From: Hydractinia symbiolongicarpus
Taxonomy: Eukaryota > Cnidaria > Hydrozoa > Anthoathecata > Hydractiniidae
Direction of reading: 5' to 3'
NCBI RefSeq assembly: GCF_029227915.1
Contig: NC_079876.1
Location: 8,620,001-8,684,000 of the forward strand
DNA length: 64,000 nucleotides
A program made the translations under genes and the position numbers. The notes below the pieces were generated by a model. It was given only the letters and a program-made list of their open reading frames with translations. It had not been told where the DNA came from and searched no databases. Each line of letters starts with the position of its first letter. The first letter of the stretch is position 1. Below are positions 27,041 to 35,864 of the stretch, in pieces.

Positions 27041-30000
27041 TCCCGAACGATTTTTAATATTATTTTTTTACCACTAAACGCATGAGACTTGTAGTTTTCA
27101 AAAAATTTTTCATATTTGATGGGACGCTGAATAAAAGAAGTTAATCGCCGGCAAACGAAAATCCGCGATTTTCCGTAAATCCCGGACTCGGCCTGTATAG
27201 TCAAAAGTATACAAAGAAAGTACCCAGGGAGTAAACTCATTTCCCGAACGATTTTTTAAATTATTTTTTCACCACTAAAACGCATGAGACTTGCAGTTTT
27301 CAAAAATGTTTTCATTTTTGATGAGACGCTGAATAAAAGAAGTTTAATCGCCGGCAAACGAAAATCCGCGATTTCCCGTAAATCCCGGACTCGGCCCGTA
27401 TAGTCAAAAGTATACAAAGAAAGTAGCCAGGGAGTAAACTCATTTCCAGAACGATTTTTAAAATTATTTTTTCACCACTAAAAGGCATAAGACTTGTAGT
27501 TTTTAAAAATGTTTTCATTTTTGATGAGACGCTGAATAAAAGAAGTTTAATCGCCGGCAAACGAAAATCCGCGATTTCCCGTAAATCCCGGACTCGGCCC
27601 GTATAGTCAAAAGTATACAAAGAAAGTACCCAGGGAGTAAACTCATTTCCCAAACGATTTTTTAAATTACTTTTTCGCCACTAAAACGCATGAGACTTGT
27701 AGTTTTCAAAAATGTTTTTATTTTTGATGAGACCCTGAATAAAAGAAGTTTAATCGCCGGCAAACGAAAACCTGCGATTTCCCGTAAATCCTGGACTCGG
27801 CCCGTATAGTCAAAAGTATACAAAGAAAGTACCCAGGGAGTAAACTCATTTTCCAAACGATTTTTTAAATTATTATTTCACCACTAAAGCCCATGAGACT
27901 TGTAGTTTTTAAAAATGTTTTCATTTTTGATGAGACGCTGAATAAAAGAAGTTTAATCGCCGGCAAACGAAAACCCGCTATTTCCCGTAAATCCCGGGCT
28001 TGGCCCGTATAGTCAAAAGTATACAAAGAAAGTACCCAGGGAGTAAACTCATTTCCCGAACGATTTTTTAAATTACTTTTTCACCACTAAAACGCATGAG
28101 ACTTGTAGTTTTTAAAAATGTTTTCATTTTTGATGAGACGCTGAATAAATGAAGTTTAATCGCCGGCAAACGAAAACCTGCGATTTCCCGTAAATCCTGG
28201 ACTCGGCCCGTATAGTCAAAATTGTACAAAGAAAGTACCCAGGGAGTAAACTCATTTCCCGAACGATTTTTTATATTATTTTTTTACCACTAAACGCATG
28301 AGACTTGTAGTTTTCAAAAATATTTTCATATTTGATGGGACGCTGGATAAAAGAAGTTTAATCGCCGGCAAACGAAAATCCGCGATTTCCCGTAAATCCC
28401 GGACTCGGCCCGTATAGTCAAAAGTATACAAAGAAAGTACCCAGGGAGTAAACTCATTTCCCGAACGATTTTTTAAATTACTTTTTCACCACTAAAGCCC
28501 ATGAGACTTGTAGTTTTTAAAAATGATTTCATTTTTGATGAGACGCTGAATAAATGAAGTTTAATCGCCGGCAAACGAAAACCTGCGATTTCCCGTAAAT
28601 CCTGGACTCGGCCCGTATAGTCAAAAGTATACAAAGAAAGTACCCAGGGAGTAAACTCATTTCCCGAACGATTTTTTATATTATTTATTTACCACTAAAC
28701 GCATGAGACTTGTAGTTTTCAAAAATATTTTCATATTTGATGGGACGCTGAATAAAAGAAGTTTAATCGCCGGCAAACGAAAATCCCCGATTTCCCGTAA
28801 ATCCCGGACTCGGCCCGTATAGTCAAAAGTATACAAAGAAAGTACCCAGGGAGTAAACTCATTTCCCAAACGATTATTTAAATTACTTTTTCACCACTAA
28901 AACGCATGAGACTTGTAGTTTTCAAAAATGTTTTCATTTTTGATGAGACACTGAATAAAAGAAGTTTAATCGCCGGCAAACAAAAACCTGCGATTTCCCG
29001 TAAATCCTGGACTCGGCCCGTATAGTCAAAAGTATACAAAGAAAGTACCCAGGGAGTAAACTCATTTCCCAAACGATTTTTTAAATTATTATTTCACCAC
29101 TAAAGCCCATGAGACTTGTAGTTTTTAAAATTGTTTTCATTTTTGATGAGACGCTGAATAAATGAAGTTTAATCGCCGGCAAACGAAAACCTGCGATTTC
29201 CCGTAAATCCTGGACTCGGCCCGTATAGTCAAAAGTATACAAAGAAAGTACCCAGGGAGTAAACTCATTTCCCGAACGATTTTTTATATTATTTTTTTAC
29301 CACTAAACGCATGAGACTTGTAGTTTTCAAAAATATTTTCATATTTGATGGGACGCTGGATAAAAGAAGTTTAATCGCCGGCAAACGAAAATCCGCGATT
29401 TCCCGTAAATCCCGGACTCGGCCCGTATAGTCAAAAGTATACAAAGAAAGTACCCAGGGAGTAAACTCATTTCCCGAACGATTTTTTAAATAACTTTTTC
29501 ACCACTAAAACGCATGAGACTTGTAGTTTTCAAAAATGTTTTCATTTTTGATGAGACACTGAATAAAAGAAGTTTAATCGCCCGCAAACAAAAACCTGCG
29601 ATTTCCCGTAAATCCTGGACTCGGCCCGTATAGTCAAAAGTATACAAAGAAAGTACTCAGGGAGTAAACTCATTTCCCGAACGATTTTTTAAATTATTTT
29701 TTCACCACTAAGCCGCATGAGACTTGTAGTTTTCAAAAATGTTTTCATTTTTGATGAGACGCTCAATAAAAGAAGTTTAATCGCCGGCAAATTAAAACCC
29801 GCGTTTTTCCGTAAATCCCGGGCTTGGCCCGTATAGTCAAAAGTATACAAAGAAAATATCCAGGATGTAAACTCATTTCCCGAACGATTTTTTAAATTAC
29901 TTTTTCACCACTAAAACGCATGAGACTTGTAGTTTTTAAAAATGTTTTCATTTTTGATGAGACGCTGAATAAATGAAGTTTAATCGCCGGCAAACGAAAA

Positions 30001-30213
30001 TCCCCGATTTCCCGTAAATCCCGGACTCGGCCCGTATAGTCAAAAGTATACAAAGAAAGTACCCAGGGAGTAAACTCATTTCCCAAACGATTATTTAAAT
30101 TACTTTTTCACCACTAAAACGCATGAGACTTGTAGTTTTTAAATATTTTTTTATTTTTGATGAGACGCTGAATAAATGAAGTTTAATCGCCGGCAAACAA
30201 AAACCTGCGATTT
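26211..30213 (-). repeat. Tandem satellite array, inverted arm, left of the island
   Basis: About 20 monomers of the same ~203-bp satellite on the opposite strand. The subtypes include the TTTAGTGGTAAAAAAATAATA type with CGTCCCATCAAATATG and a type carrying GTTTAATTTGCCGGCG with ACATCCTGGATATTTTC. The array is cut by the island inside the monomer core, right after CCTGCGATTT. Confidence 0.96.
30212..30213. repeat. Target-site duplication, left copy (TT)
   Basis: The uninterrupted monomer reads GCGATTTCCCGT. The left flank ends GCGATTT and the right flank begins TTCCCGT, so TT is present twice. Because the element starts with C, a 3-bp TTC duplication with a one-base offset in the terminal repeats is also possible. 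Confidence 0.75.
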
Positions 30214-30229
30214 CTCGTCGATATTAAGG
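30214..30229 (+). repeat. Left terminal inverted repeat, CTCGTCGATATTAAGG
   Basis: It pairs with 40,336-40,351, with two mismatches at positions 9-10 of the repeat. Similarity to the other end stops after AAGG. The next bases (GGCCGAGTCTGG) happen to resemble the satellite core GGCCGAGTCCGG; this may be chance. Confidence 0.85.
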
Positions 30230-30824
30230 CCGAGTCTGGAAATTACACGTTTTTCAGCTAATGAAAAATTGGGAACTTTATGTTTAATTAACTCGACCAT
30301 TTTACGACGAAATAATATAACTCGTTCATATTTTGGTCAGCAAAGGCTCCTCTTTTCAAAAATGATAACCTCGGTTTCAGATTCCTTCTCGTATGACCAC
30401 AGGGAGCTCCAGAAGTAGGGGTACCAAAAATAGCATGTTTTCGAAAACCGCTGAAGTTTTGTCGAGTCACTGGGAAAAAAAACACATAAATTGGTAAGTT
30501 AACATGACAATCTTACAAAATCGTACGTGACATAAGTCCCAACTTCAATATAAAGCAGTAAAAATTGCCAATCTTTTCCATATTTTGTGCCAATTTTGGC
30601 AACTTGTCATTCATTTTGTACAATTTATTGCTATTCGTTAATTTTTGCACTTATGCCTTGAACAAAACCCATTCTGCATTATCTAAGCTACACTTTCTAC
30701 TACATTTTTACAACTGGTGTGCAATATTCAGCCAGCGGCAGAAGTATTTCAATGCACTACCTTTAAAAATCCCTGAACTTCGCCGCCATTGTTTGGTCCG
30801 TCATTTTTAAGACCTAGCTAATGA
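30230..30824. other. Left subterminal region of the transposon, no gene seen
   Basis: AT-rich non-satellite DNA. TAACTCG occurs at 30,289-30,295 and 30,318-30,324, and the same motif recurs near the right end, so these may be subterminal transposase-binding sites. Open frames here (up to 80 codons) show no recognisable protein and no codon pattern. Confidence 0.4.
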
Positions 30825-30890
30825 CAATCTCGTCCCCGGGGCCGGTTTACTTTTTCGACAATCTTGGAAGGAGCCCTGGGGAAGAGGTTG
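30825..30890. repeat. Short foldback element
   Basis: CAATCTCGTCCCCGGGGC at the left and the inverse of CAACCTCTTCCCCAGGGC at the right form an imperfect inverted repeat around about 30 bp. It has the look of the tiny foldback elements common in invertebrate genomes. Confidence 0.5.
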
Positions 30891-31400
30891 ATCACGTAAA
30901 CAAGCAAACTGCAACTTTGCAGAAGCCATCATAAAATGAAGTCTCTTCTCCTAGCTAGCTTTCTCTTTTCTCTTTCAATATTGTTAGCAATAATATTATA
31001 AGTTTAATTTCTAATGCTTAGCTAGCCAGATATGTTTTGCAATTTGTATGCTTCCTTTTGTGTTTGTTTGCTTCCTAATGTGTTTTGGTAGCTATAGCTA
31101 GCTACACATAAAAAATTTTTGTGTCCTGTGTGTGATATATATTGTACAAATTTATAGAACTTTTTGAATGTTTACATTTTTCACGATAGGCCCTGCTGTC
31201 TCTAACAACTGCGTGGCAGGCGGAAAGATGTGGGAGCTTGCTAGCTGAGCGGAAAGGTCTTTTTCAGTCCATTTCTTTCTACTACAGAAACATTGTGTTG
31301 AGGCTTTAAGCCAGTGTAGATGGATACCTTCTGATTGACATATATTCATATAAAGTCGTACCAATACCTTCATGCGAAGAAACAGACTACCTTATGTGTG
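30891..31400. other. Spacer with a cluster of TAGCTAGC-type palindromes
   Basis: CTAGCTAGC or close variants occur at about 30,951, 31,018, 31,090 and 31,230. Nothing coding is recognised. The palindromes are simple sequence and may only reflect a genome-wide bias. Confidence 0.4.
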
Positions 31401-31709
31401 TAGATAGATAGATAGATGTGCATATTTTACATGGCTAGCCTCACAAATATCGAGGGATATACCCTGTCTATTATTTCCAGCAGGGGCTATGGCTTAGATG
31501 GAGAGTCCTAGAGTATTTAATGCTCATTTTGAGCTACGCAGACCCAATTAGGGCCCGCGCTCTACTAGACAACTCCTGGCAACATCCAACGGCCCACACA
31601 GTGTGCCATCTTCCCAATTTCCCTCACATGTTGAATCGCCGTCAAGAGGAATCGAACCCCGGTCTTCCGCACAGAGTACGAGAGCTATAACCACTCATCT
31701 ACGGTGCCA
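31401..31709 (-). mobile_element. tRNA-derived SINE, minus strand
   Basis: Read on the minus strand, the head GGCACCGTAGATGAGTGGTT looks like a degenerate tRNA 5' half. An A-box-like TAGATGAGTGG lies at 31,690-31,701, and a perfect pol III B box GGTTCGATTCC lies at 31,648-31,658. About 150 bp of unrelated body follows (GCACACTGTGTGGGCC, GCGCGGGCCCTAATTGGG), then an AT-rich end and a (CTAT)n run at 31,401-31,417 that could be the tail. The T-arm stem has one mismatch, so this is a retroposon rather than a functional tRNA gene. No clear target duplication was found, and the exact tail end is uncertain. Confidence 0.65.
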
Positions 31710-31712
31710 TAA

Positions 31713-32231
31713 TTAATGTTAATTATTGCGGGATAAGTTCTTGCGGGATTAATTTTTGTTTGCTTAATTTTTGTGAATTTGGCTCCTTTTTCGCAAAGTT
31801 AAGGTCGCAAAAAAGATTTTGGGAAGTCGTCTATTCGCAAAAATAAATCCCGCAAAAATATATGTGAACTGGCATTCACAAAAATAAGTATCGCAAAATG
31901 GCATTTTTTTTTACATTAATTAACTTTAATAACATTTTTGAAATTCTAGATGATTTGTGAGATTTAGAATTATTAAAATACAGTGCAAAAAACAAATGTT
32001 ACCCTTTGATCGTTGTTTAGCATACTCTTGAAACCTCCGATTCGAAAAAAAATTATTGCATTTCTTTTATATATATATATATATACATGTTATAAACATT
32101 CGCAAAATCAAATCCCGCAATTTCCTTGCTGAGAGCCCAATTCATAAAAATAAATCCCGTAAAACTTATTTTTTTTTAGACGTTCAATCGCAAAAATTAA
32201 TATCGCAAAAATTTGTTCCGCATTAATTTAT
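31713..32231. mobile_element. MITE-like element with long imperfect inverted ends
   Basis: The left end (TTAATTATTGCGGGAT ... GCGGGATTAATTTTTG) matches the reverse complement of the right end (ATAAATTAATGCGGAAC ... GCGATATTAATTTTTG) at roughly 70%. Internal motifs CGCAAAAATAAATCCCGC and CGCAAAATCAAATCCCGC are also repeated and inverted. It has no coding capacity. A (TA)n run lies inside at about 32,067-32,086. It abuts the SINE head, so one of the two may have landed at the edge of the other. Confidence 0.6.
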
Positions 32232-32420
32232 AATTTATACGCTTTAAGGTAAAAAGGACCTCGCCTACCTAGTGCCTGGATCTTTTTGCCTGCCACGCAA
32301 TAGGGCGGCATCGATATTTTCGAAAATCGAGCAATGTGATTGGTTAGAACTTACGTCATAATATTCCACGGTATTGCCCGCTACCATAGCAACAGTGTTT
32401 ATAGTTTAAATACGGTAGCA
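32232..32420. promoter_or_regulatory. Cluster of promoter-like motifs, perhaps part of a foldback element
   Basis: GATTGGTT (inverse CCAAT) at 32,338, TTACGTCA (CRE/ATF-like) at 32,351-32,358, and TACCATAGCAAC (inverse of an RFX X-box, GTTGCTATGGTA) at 32,382-32,393 lie within 60 bp. The stretch also carries GGTATTGCCCG and AATATT, which match the inverse of the foldback at 32,663-32,800. It may therefore be the other end of a related mobile element rather than a promoter of the transposase gene. Confidence 0.35.
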
Positions 32421-32662
32421 TTAAATGTAAATAAACACGGAAAAAAGTAAACAAAACGTGAAACAGAAGTGAAACTTACTTTTATCTTTTAGTTTGTAGC
32501 TACGATAAAATCCTGTAATGTTTACACGATATTCGATTTAAAAAAATATATTTTTAGTTCGAATGTACGTTCCATGGGAATAGTGTCTATAAAGACATAG
32601 TTTCTACATCCTGCTTATAATGTTATATTTTTTGTTGTAAAATGCAGTAACCGGATAATAAT

Positions 32663-32800
32663 CCATATAATAACTGTTTAATTCGGGCAATACCTTAGAA
32701 TATTGACCCCTGTCACGTATTGCCCTCGCAAGCTCTGGCAATACTTTGACGTTGGTCAATATTCTCCAGTATTGCCCTCATAAACAGTTATTATAGGGTT
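32663..32800. mobile_element. Foldback (MITE-like) element, ~138 bp
   Basis: Almost the whole stretch is one inverted repeat. The left arm contains ATAATAACTGTTTA, GGGCAATACC and AGAATATTGACC. The right arm, inverted, reads ATAATAACTGTTTA, GGGCAATACT and AGAATATTGACC. The centre is near 32,732 (CTCGCAAGCTCTGG). No open frame fits. It shares GGGCAATACC..GAATATT with 32,355-32,385. Confidence 0.75.
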
Positions 32801-33496
32801 AATATTTCCAATACATTAAACAGCACCATTTTAATTTTTAAGTGGATAGAAATATAACCTAATATATATATACTTAACTTTTGTGGATTTTTTTTGCAGT
32901 TTGCTCTAAAATGTGTAGTTTAAAGAAAGGCATTTTTTAAAAAAGGACAAACTTTCGCAATCTTTTATTTTGCATTTTACGTTAATTCCAGCTCTTTTTT
33001 AATTTTCCCTGTAAATTTAATACAAATTCACTTTAGACAAAGGATATAAGCAAAAATAGGTTATATACTATAATTCCTGCACAATATCTAAACTGAACTA
33101 ATTCACAAAAGGAAATTTGTGCAAGTTTTGTAAAAATTTACAATTGGGTGAAAATTTGTTACGTAAACAGGCCATTTATATATATATATATGTTTCACTT
33201 TGATCGAGTTGTTGATTCTATTTTGTATTTGAACAAATTATTTGTGGAGGAAATTTTTGTGGAACTTATTTTTGCATATAAGTGGTCTCAAAATTCTTTA
33301 TTTTAGCGGATGACTACATTTTCCCATGAAATTTGAAGAATTAATTTTGCCTAAGCTTTTAGAAATAGGTATTTTCAAATAAGCAACAAATAACTCAATG
33401 GGAAGTTTTAATTTCTATTCTCATATCCACTTCTTTTCTACACCTAGCCCTCCTTACCCATCATTAAACAAATATAACTATCATTATCATGTTAGG
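32801..33496. other. AT-rich spacer, no gene seen
   Basis: Nothing recognisable is coded here. A (TA)n microsatellite lies at about 33,176-33,192. Phrases such as TTTTGTGGATTTTTTTTGC and CACAAAAGGAAATTTGTGC resemble decayed inverted-repeat elements, but no pair of ends could be established. Confidence 0.4.
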
Positions 33497-33558
33497 TTTT
33501 ATTGTTTATTTACTAAACGAAGTGTGATTTTATTGTTCATTTACTGAAAGAAGTGTGT
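33497..33558. repeat. Two 31-bp direct repeats
   Basis: Units 33,497-33,527 and 33,528-33,558 share the pattern TTTTATTGTTxATTTACTxAAxGAAGTGTG. They lie at the 3' side of the minus-strand LINE remnant and overlap its stop codon. On that strand they contain AATAAA, so they could be the LINE's 3' tail. Confidence 0.6.
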
Positions 33559-33777
33559 TTGGACAGCTGCTGATTTATCATGCAGAACAGGTGCAAGCCC
33601 TGTCACTTCTGTGGGCAATAAATTCCATACATTTACTATTTTTCTTACAGTTATAATTTCATCTATTTTTTCAAACCGTTTAGATATTAATCTCCGAAGG
33701 TGAGAGTAAAATCTTAAAATATGGGTCCTATTATCCCGTGGACTATATCTAAGTACATATATACTTGTTGGAAGCCC
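33541..33777 (-). pseudogene. Remnant of a LINE reverse-transcriptase ORF, extreme C-terminus
   Basis: On the minus strand an open frame ends with TAA at 33,543-33,541. It encodes RYSPRDNRTHILRF, then ISKRFEKIDEI, then VRKIVNVWNLLPTEV. The pattern of a basic run followed by (R)(V/I)xxxWNxLPxxV is typical of the last ~70 residues of CR1/Jockey-type LINE ORF2 proteins. An in-frame stop lies just upstream (about 33,779) and no RT motifs are seen before it, so only a truncated 3' end remains, as usual for LINE insertions. The assignment rests on pattern recognition alone. Confidence 0.5.
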
Positions 33778-33830
33778 TTAACCTGATCTTGGCTATTTGC
33801 TTGAAATAAAAAAAACACAAATGTTATTGT

Positions 33831-34021
33831 GTTGCTATGGTTACGGCGTCAATAATGAAAAATAGGACGATACAAAGTAGCATCCAACCAATTAGGTTTG
33901 GAAATGACAATTGCGCAGTCCCCTAATTTTCTTACGGGCCAATTGCGCCCATTCTCCAATTTTACCGCCAAAATCGAATCGAAAGCGCGCGACAAAATTT
34001 TTGAAGAGAAATTGGTACAAT
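33831..34021 (+). promoter_or_regulatory. Probable promoter and 5' leader of the transposase gene
   Basis: In 190 bp before the ATG there is GTTGCTATGGTTAC at 33,831-33,844 (RFX X-box pattern). There are three CCAAT boxes, at 33,888, 33,939 and 33,956, and ACCGCCAAAA at 33,964-33,973 (inverse TTTTGGCGGT, E2F-like). No convincing TATA box is seen. The density of sites is higher than in the surrounding AT-rich DNA. The transcription start is unknown, and further upstream exons cannot be excluded. Confidence 0.4.
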
Positions 34022-35864
34022 ATGGCATCATCTATTCTCGATCCATTAACTTGTGGTTTTATAAAAATTGGAGTATATCAAATTTTGACGGAGAGGCATG
34101 GTCTCAAGAAGTGCGATGGTGAAACAAAAAAGGTTTTTACGGGACGGGTGTTGAAACATCAATTTAACAAGTTACTTGAAGTTCATTCTGATTTAAGAAG
34201 TATAAATTATGATACATTTAGAAGGTAAAAATCATATATTTAAAAAAATTTATATCCATCTTTTCATAAATCAAAAGTGGGGATGACTATTTTCCCAGGC
34301 TGTTGAATATCGTTTTTTTTTTTTCTAAGGTGCTTCCCTAAAATTATTGACAACATCCGTGCATTAGCAAAGACAGACCACCAATCAAAAAATAAACTCG
34401 TTGAATGTTTCGGGAATGAAAAATGGAAGAGATTGTCGACAGACAAGAAGATAATACACCAGTTTGAAAATTGTCCTGGATGCCAAAACAATGCGATATG
34501 GAAAGAGAACTTGGGTTTGTTTCCCGTACGCAAACTTAGCTTGAAAAAAAAAGCTGACATAGCAGGATTGTACAAAGAAAGAAATTTGAAGGTACGTTAA
34601 TTAAAAATACCAGATGACCTCCTGTATTCCACTGATCTTTAATAACAAACTCGTTCCCAGCTTTATGTCTATTTTCATTCGGCATAATCAAAATGAGAAA
34701 AAGAGAAGTTGCGTTCATAATAATCAATAAAGCCGGAAATCAGAGTTACAAGTTACGACCAGAAGTCCGAAAGTAAAAATATACGTTTGGTGTTCATTTT
34801 GGATACGCATGTAAAAAATCACGGGACATCTTTCATTCTTATAAAATTGTTCTATGAAATGGCTAAGTTGTATCAATTAGTCTTAAAAATATTTTTAGGC
34901 GCAGACCAAGGCAACTCTTCAAAAATTAGACGATGAATTCAAAGCAAATCATAATCTTTCCTTCACGTCACACTTTAAGACAATGGTGATAAAGAATGAG
35001 AAGAAAGAGAAGAACGAGCTGGTCAATGCTGTAAAACTTGACATTGAAAATCAGTGGAGCGAAACAGTAGTAGAAAGGTATGTATGGAGGCAAAGGTACT
35101 AAAATGAACAAACAAAATTTTCATATACAAAAATTGTCACTATCTTTGTCACCACGGTTGCAAGATTATTTATTTTACATTCGCGATGATTATTCGAGAT
35201 TAAGCGTGTTTTCGTCTTGTAATCTCTCCTAAAAAAGATAGAATCATATTAAATCATCATATTATTCATTTTTTAGAACATTTGGTGTACCCGTTTCTTT
35301 ACGTAACCGAAACAAATTGCGACTGCGAGCTGGTTTTGAGAGTAAGCAAAATGCAATACGAAGAACTTCAGACGAGTTAGAAAAAATAAGAGCTGTAAGT
35401 GCAACAGCTGCAATTCAATCACCAAATGATAACTTACACTTATACTAAAATCCATGCTATTTAATGATCACAGCTTGTCATCTGTTTTGAACATATTTCT
35501 AGGGTATAAAAAGACCACATTCACATACTGGTGATCTCCAGCAGTACACATGGGAGCAACAAGATTGTATAACTGAAATTAACAAATATCCAGATGAATT
35601 TAAAATAAATTTCACTGATTTGGCAAGACGGTACAATTTGAAAAGCAAAAATGGTATGTTAAGAACATTTTAGTGTTCTTTTAAAAAAACGTGTACTTAG
35701 GCTTAAATGATTATATATTTTTCAGGTATTACACCTGCCAATGCTGGGCAGATAATGAAAGAACTGCTGACATTATGTGGTTGCAACATTAACAGATTCC
35801 GCTGCTGTGTTACTGCTAATGATATTAATGATAGTTTCACAAGAATTAGAAGGAAAAAACGAAG
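34022..35864 (+). CDS. Exons 1-6: N-terminal DNA-binding half of the transposase-like protein
   Basis: Six short exons (203, 262, 179, 118, 151 and 139 nt) encode residues 1-351. Introns are 105, 307, 199, 108 and 72 nt, with donors GTAAAA, GTACGT, GTATGT, GTAAGT and GTATGT. Visible features are a CPGC pair at 116-119 preceded by IIHQFEN, a Lys/Glu-rich helix around 155-215, and INFTDLARRYNL..NAGQIMKELL at 289-319, which reads like a helix-turn-helix. The basic RIRRKKRR follows at the exon 6/7 border and would suit nuclear import or DNA contact. I recognise no named domain in residues 1-110. Confidence 0.8.

Noticed and set aside
30227-30245. Forward-orientation satellite fragment at the left end of the island (GGCCGAGTCTGG)
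   Set aside because: Only about a dozen bases match and the similarity is not sustained. It lies inside the element next to the terminal repeat, so chance is the simpler reading.
30176-31373. Short open frames of 65-81 codons at the left of the transposon
   Set aside because: No recognisable domains, no splice context linking them to the gene, and AT-rich composition that gives such frames by chance.
31620-31709. A functional tRNA gene at the SINE head
   Set aside because: The T stem and anticodon region do not form a proper cloverleaf, and a long unrelated body follows, as in SINEs.
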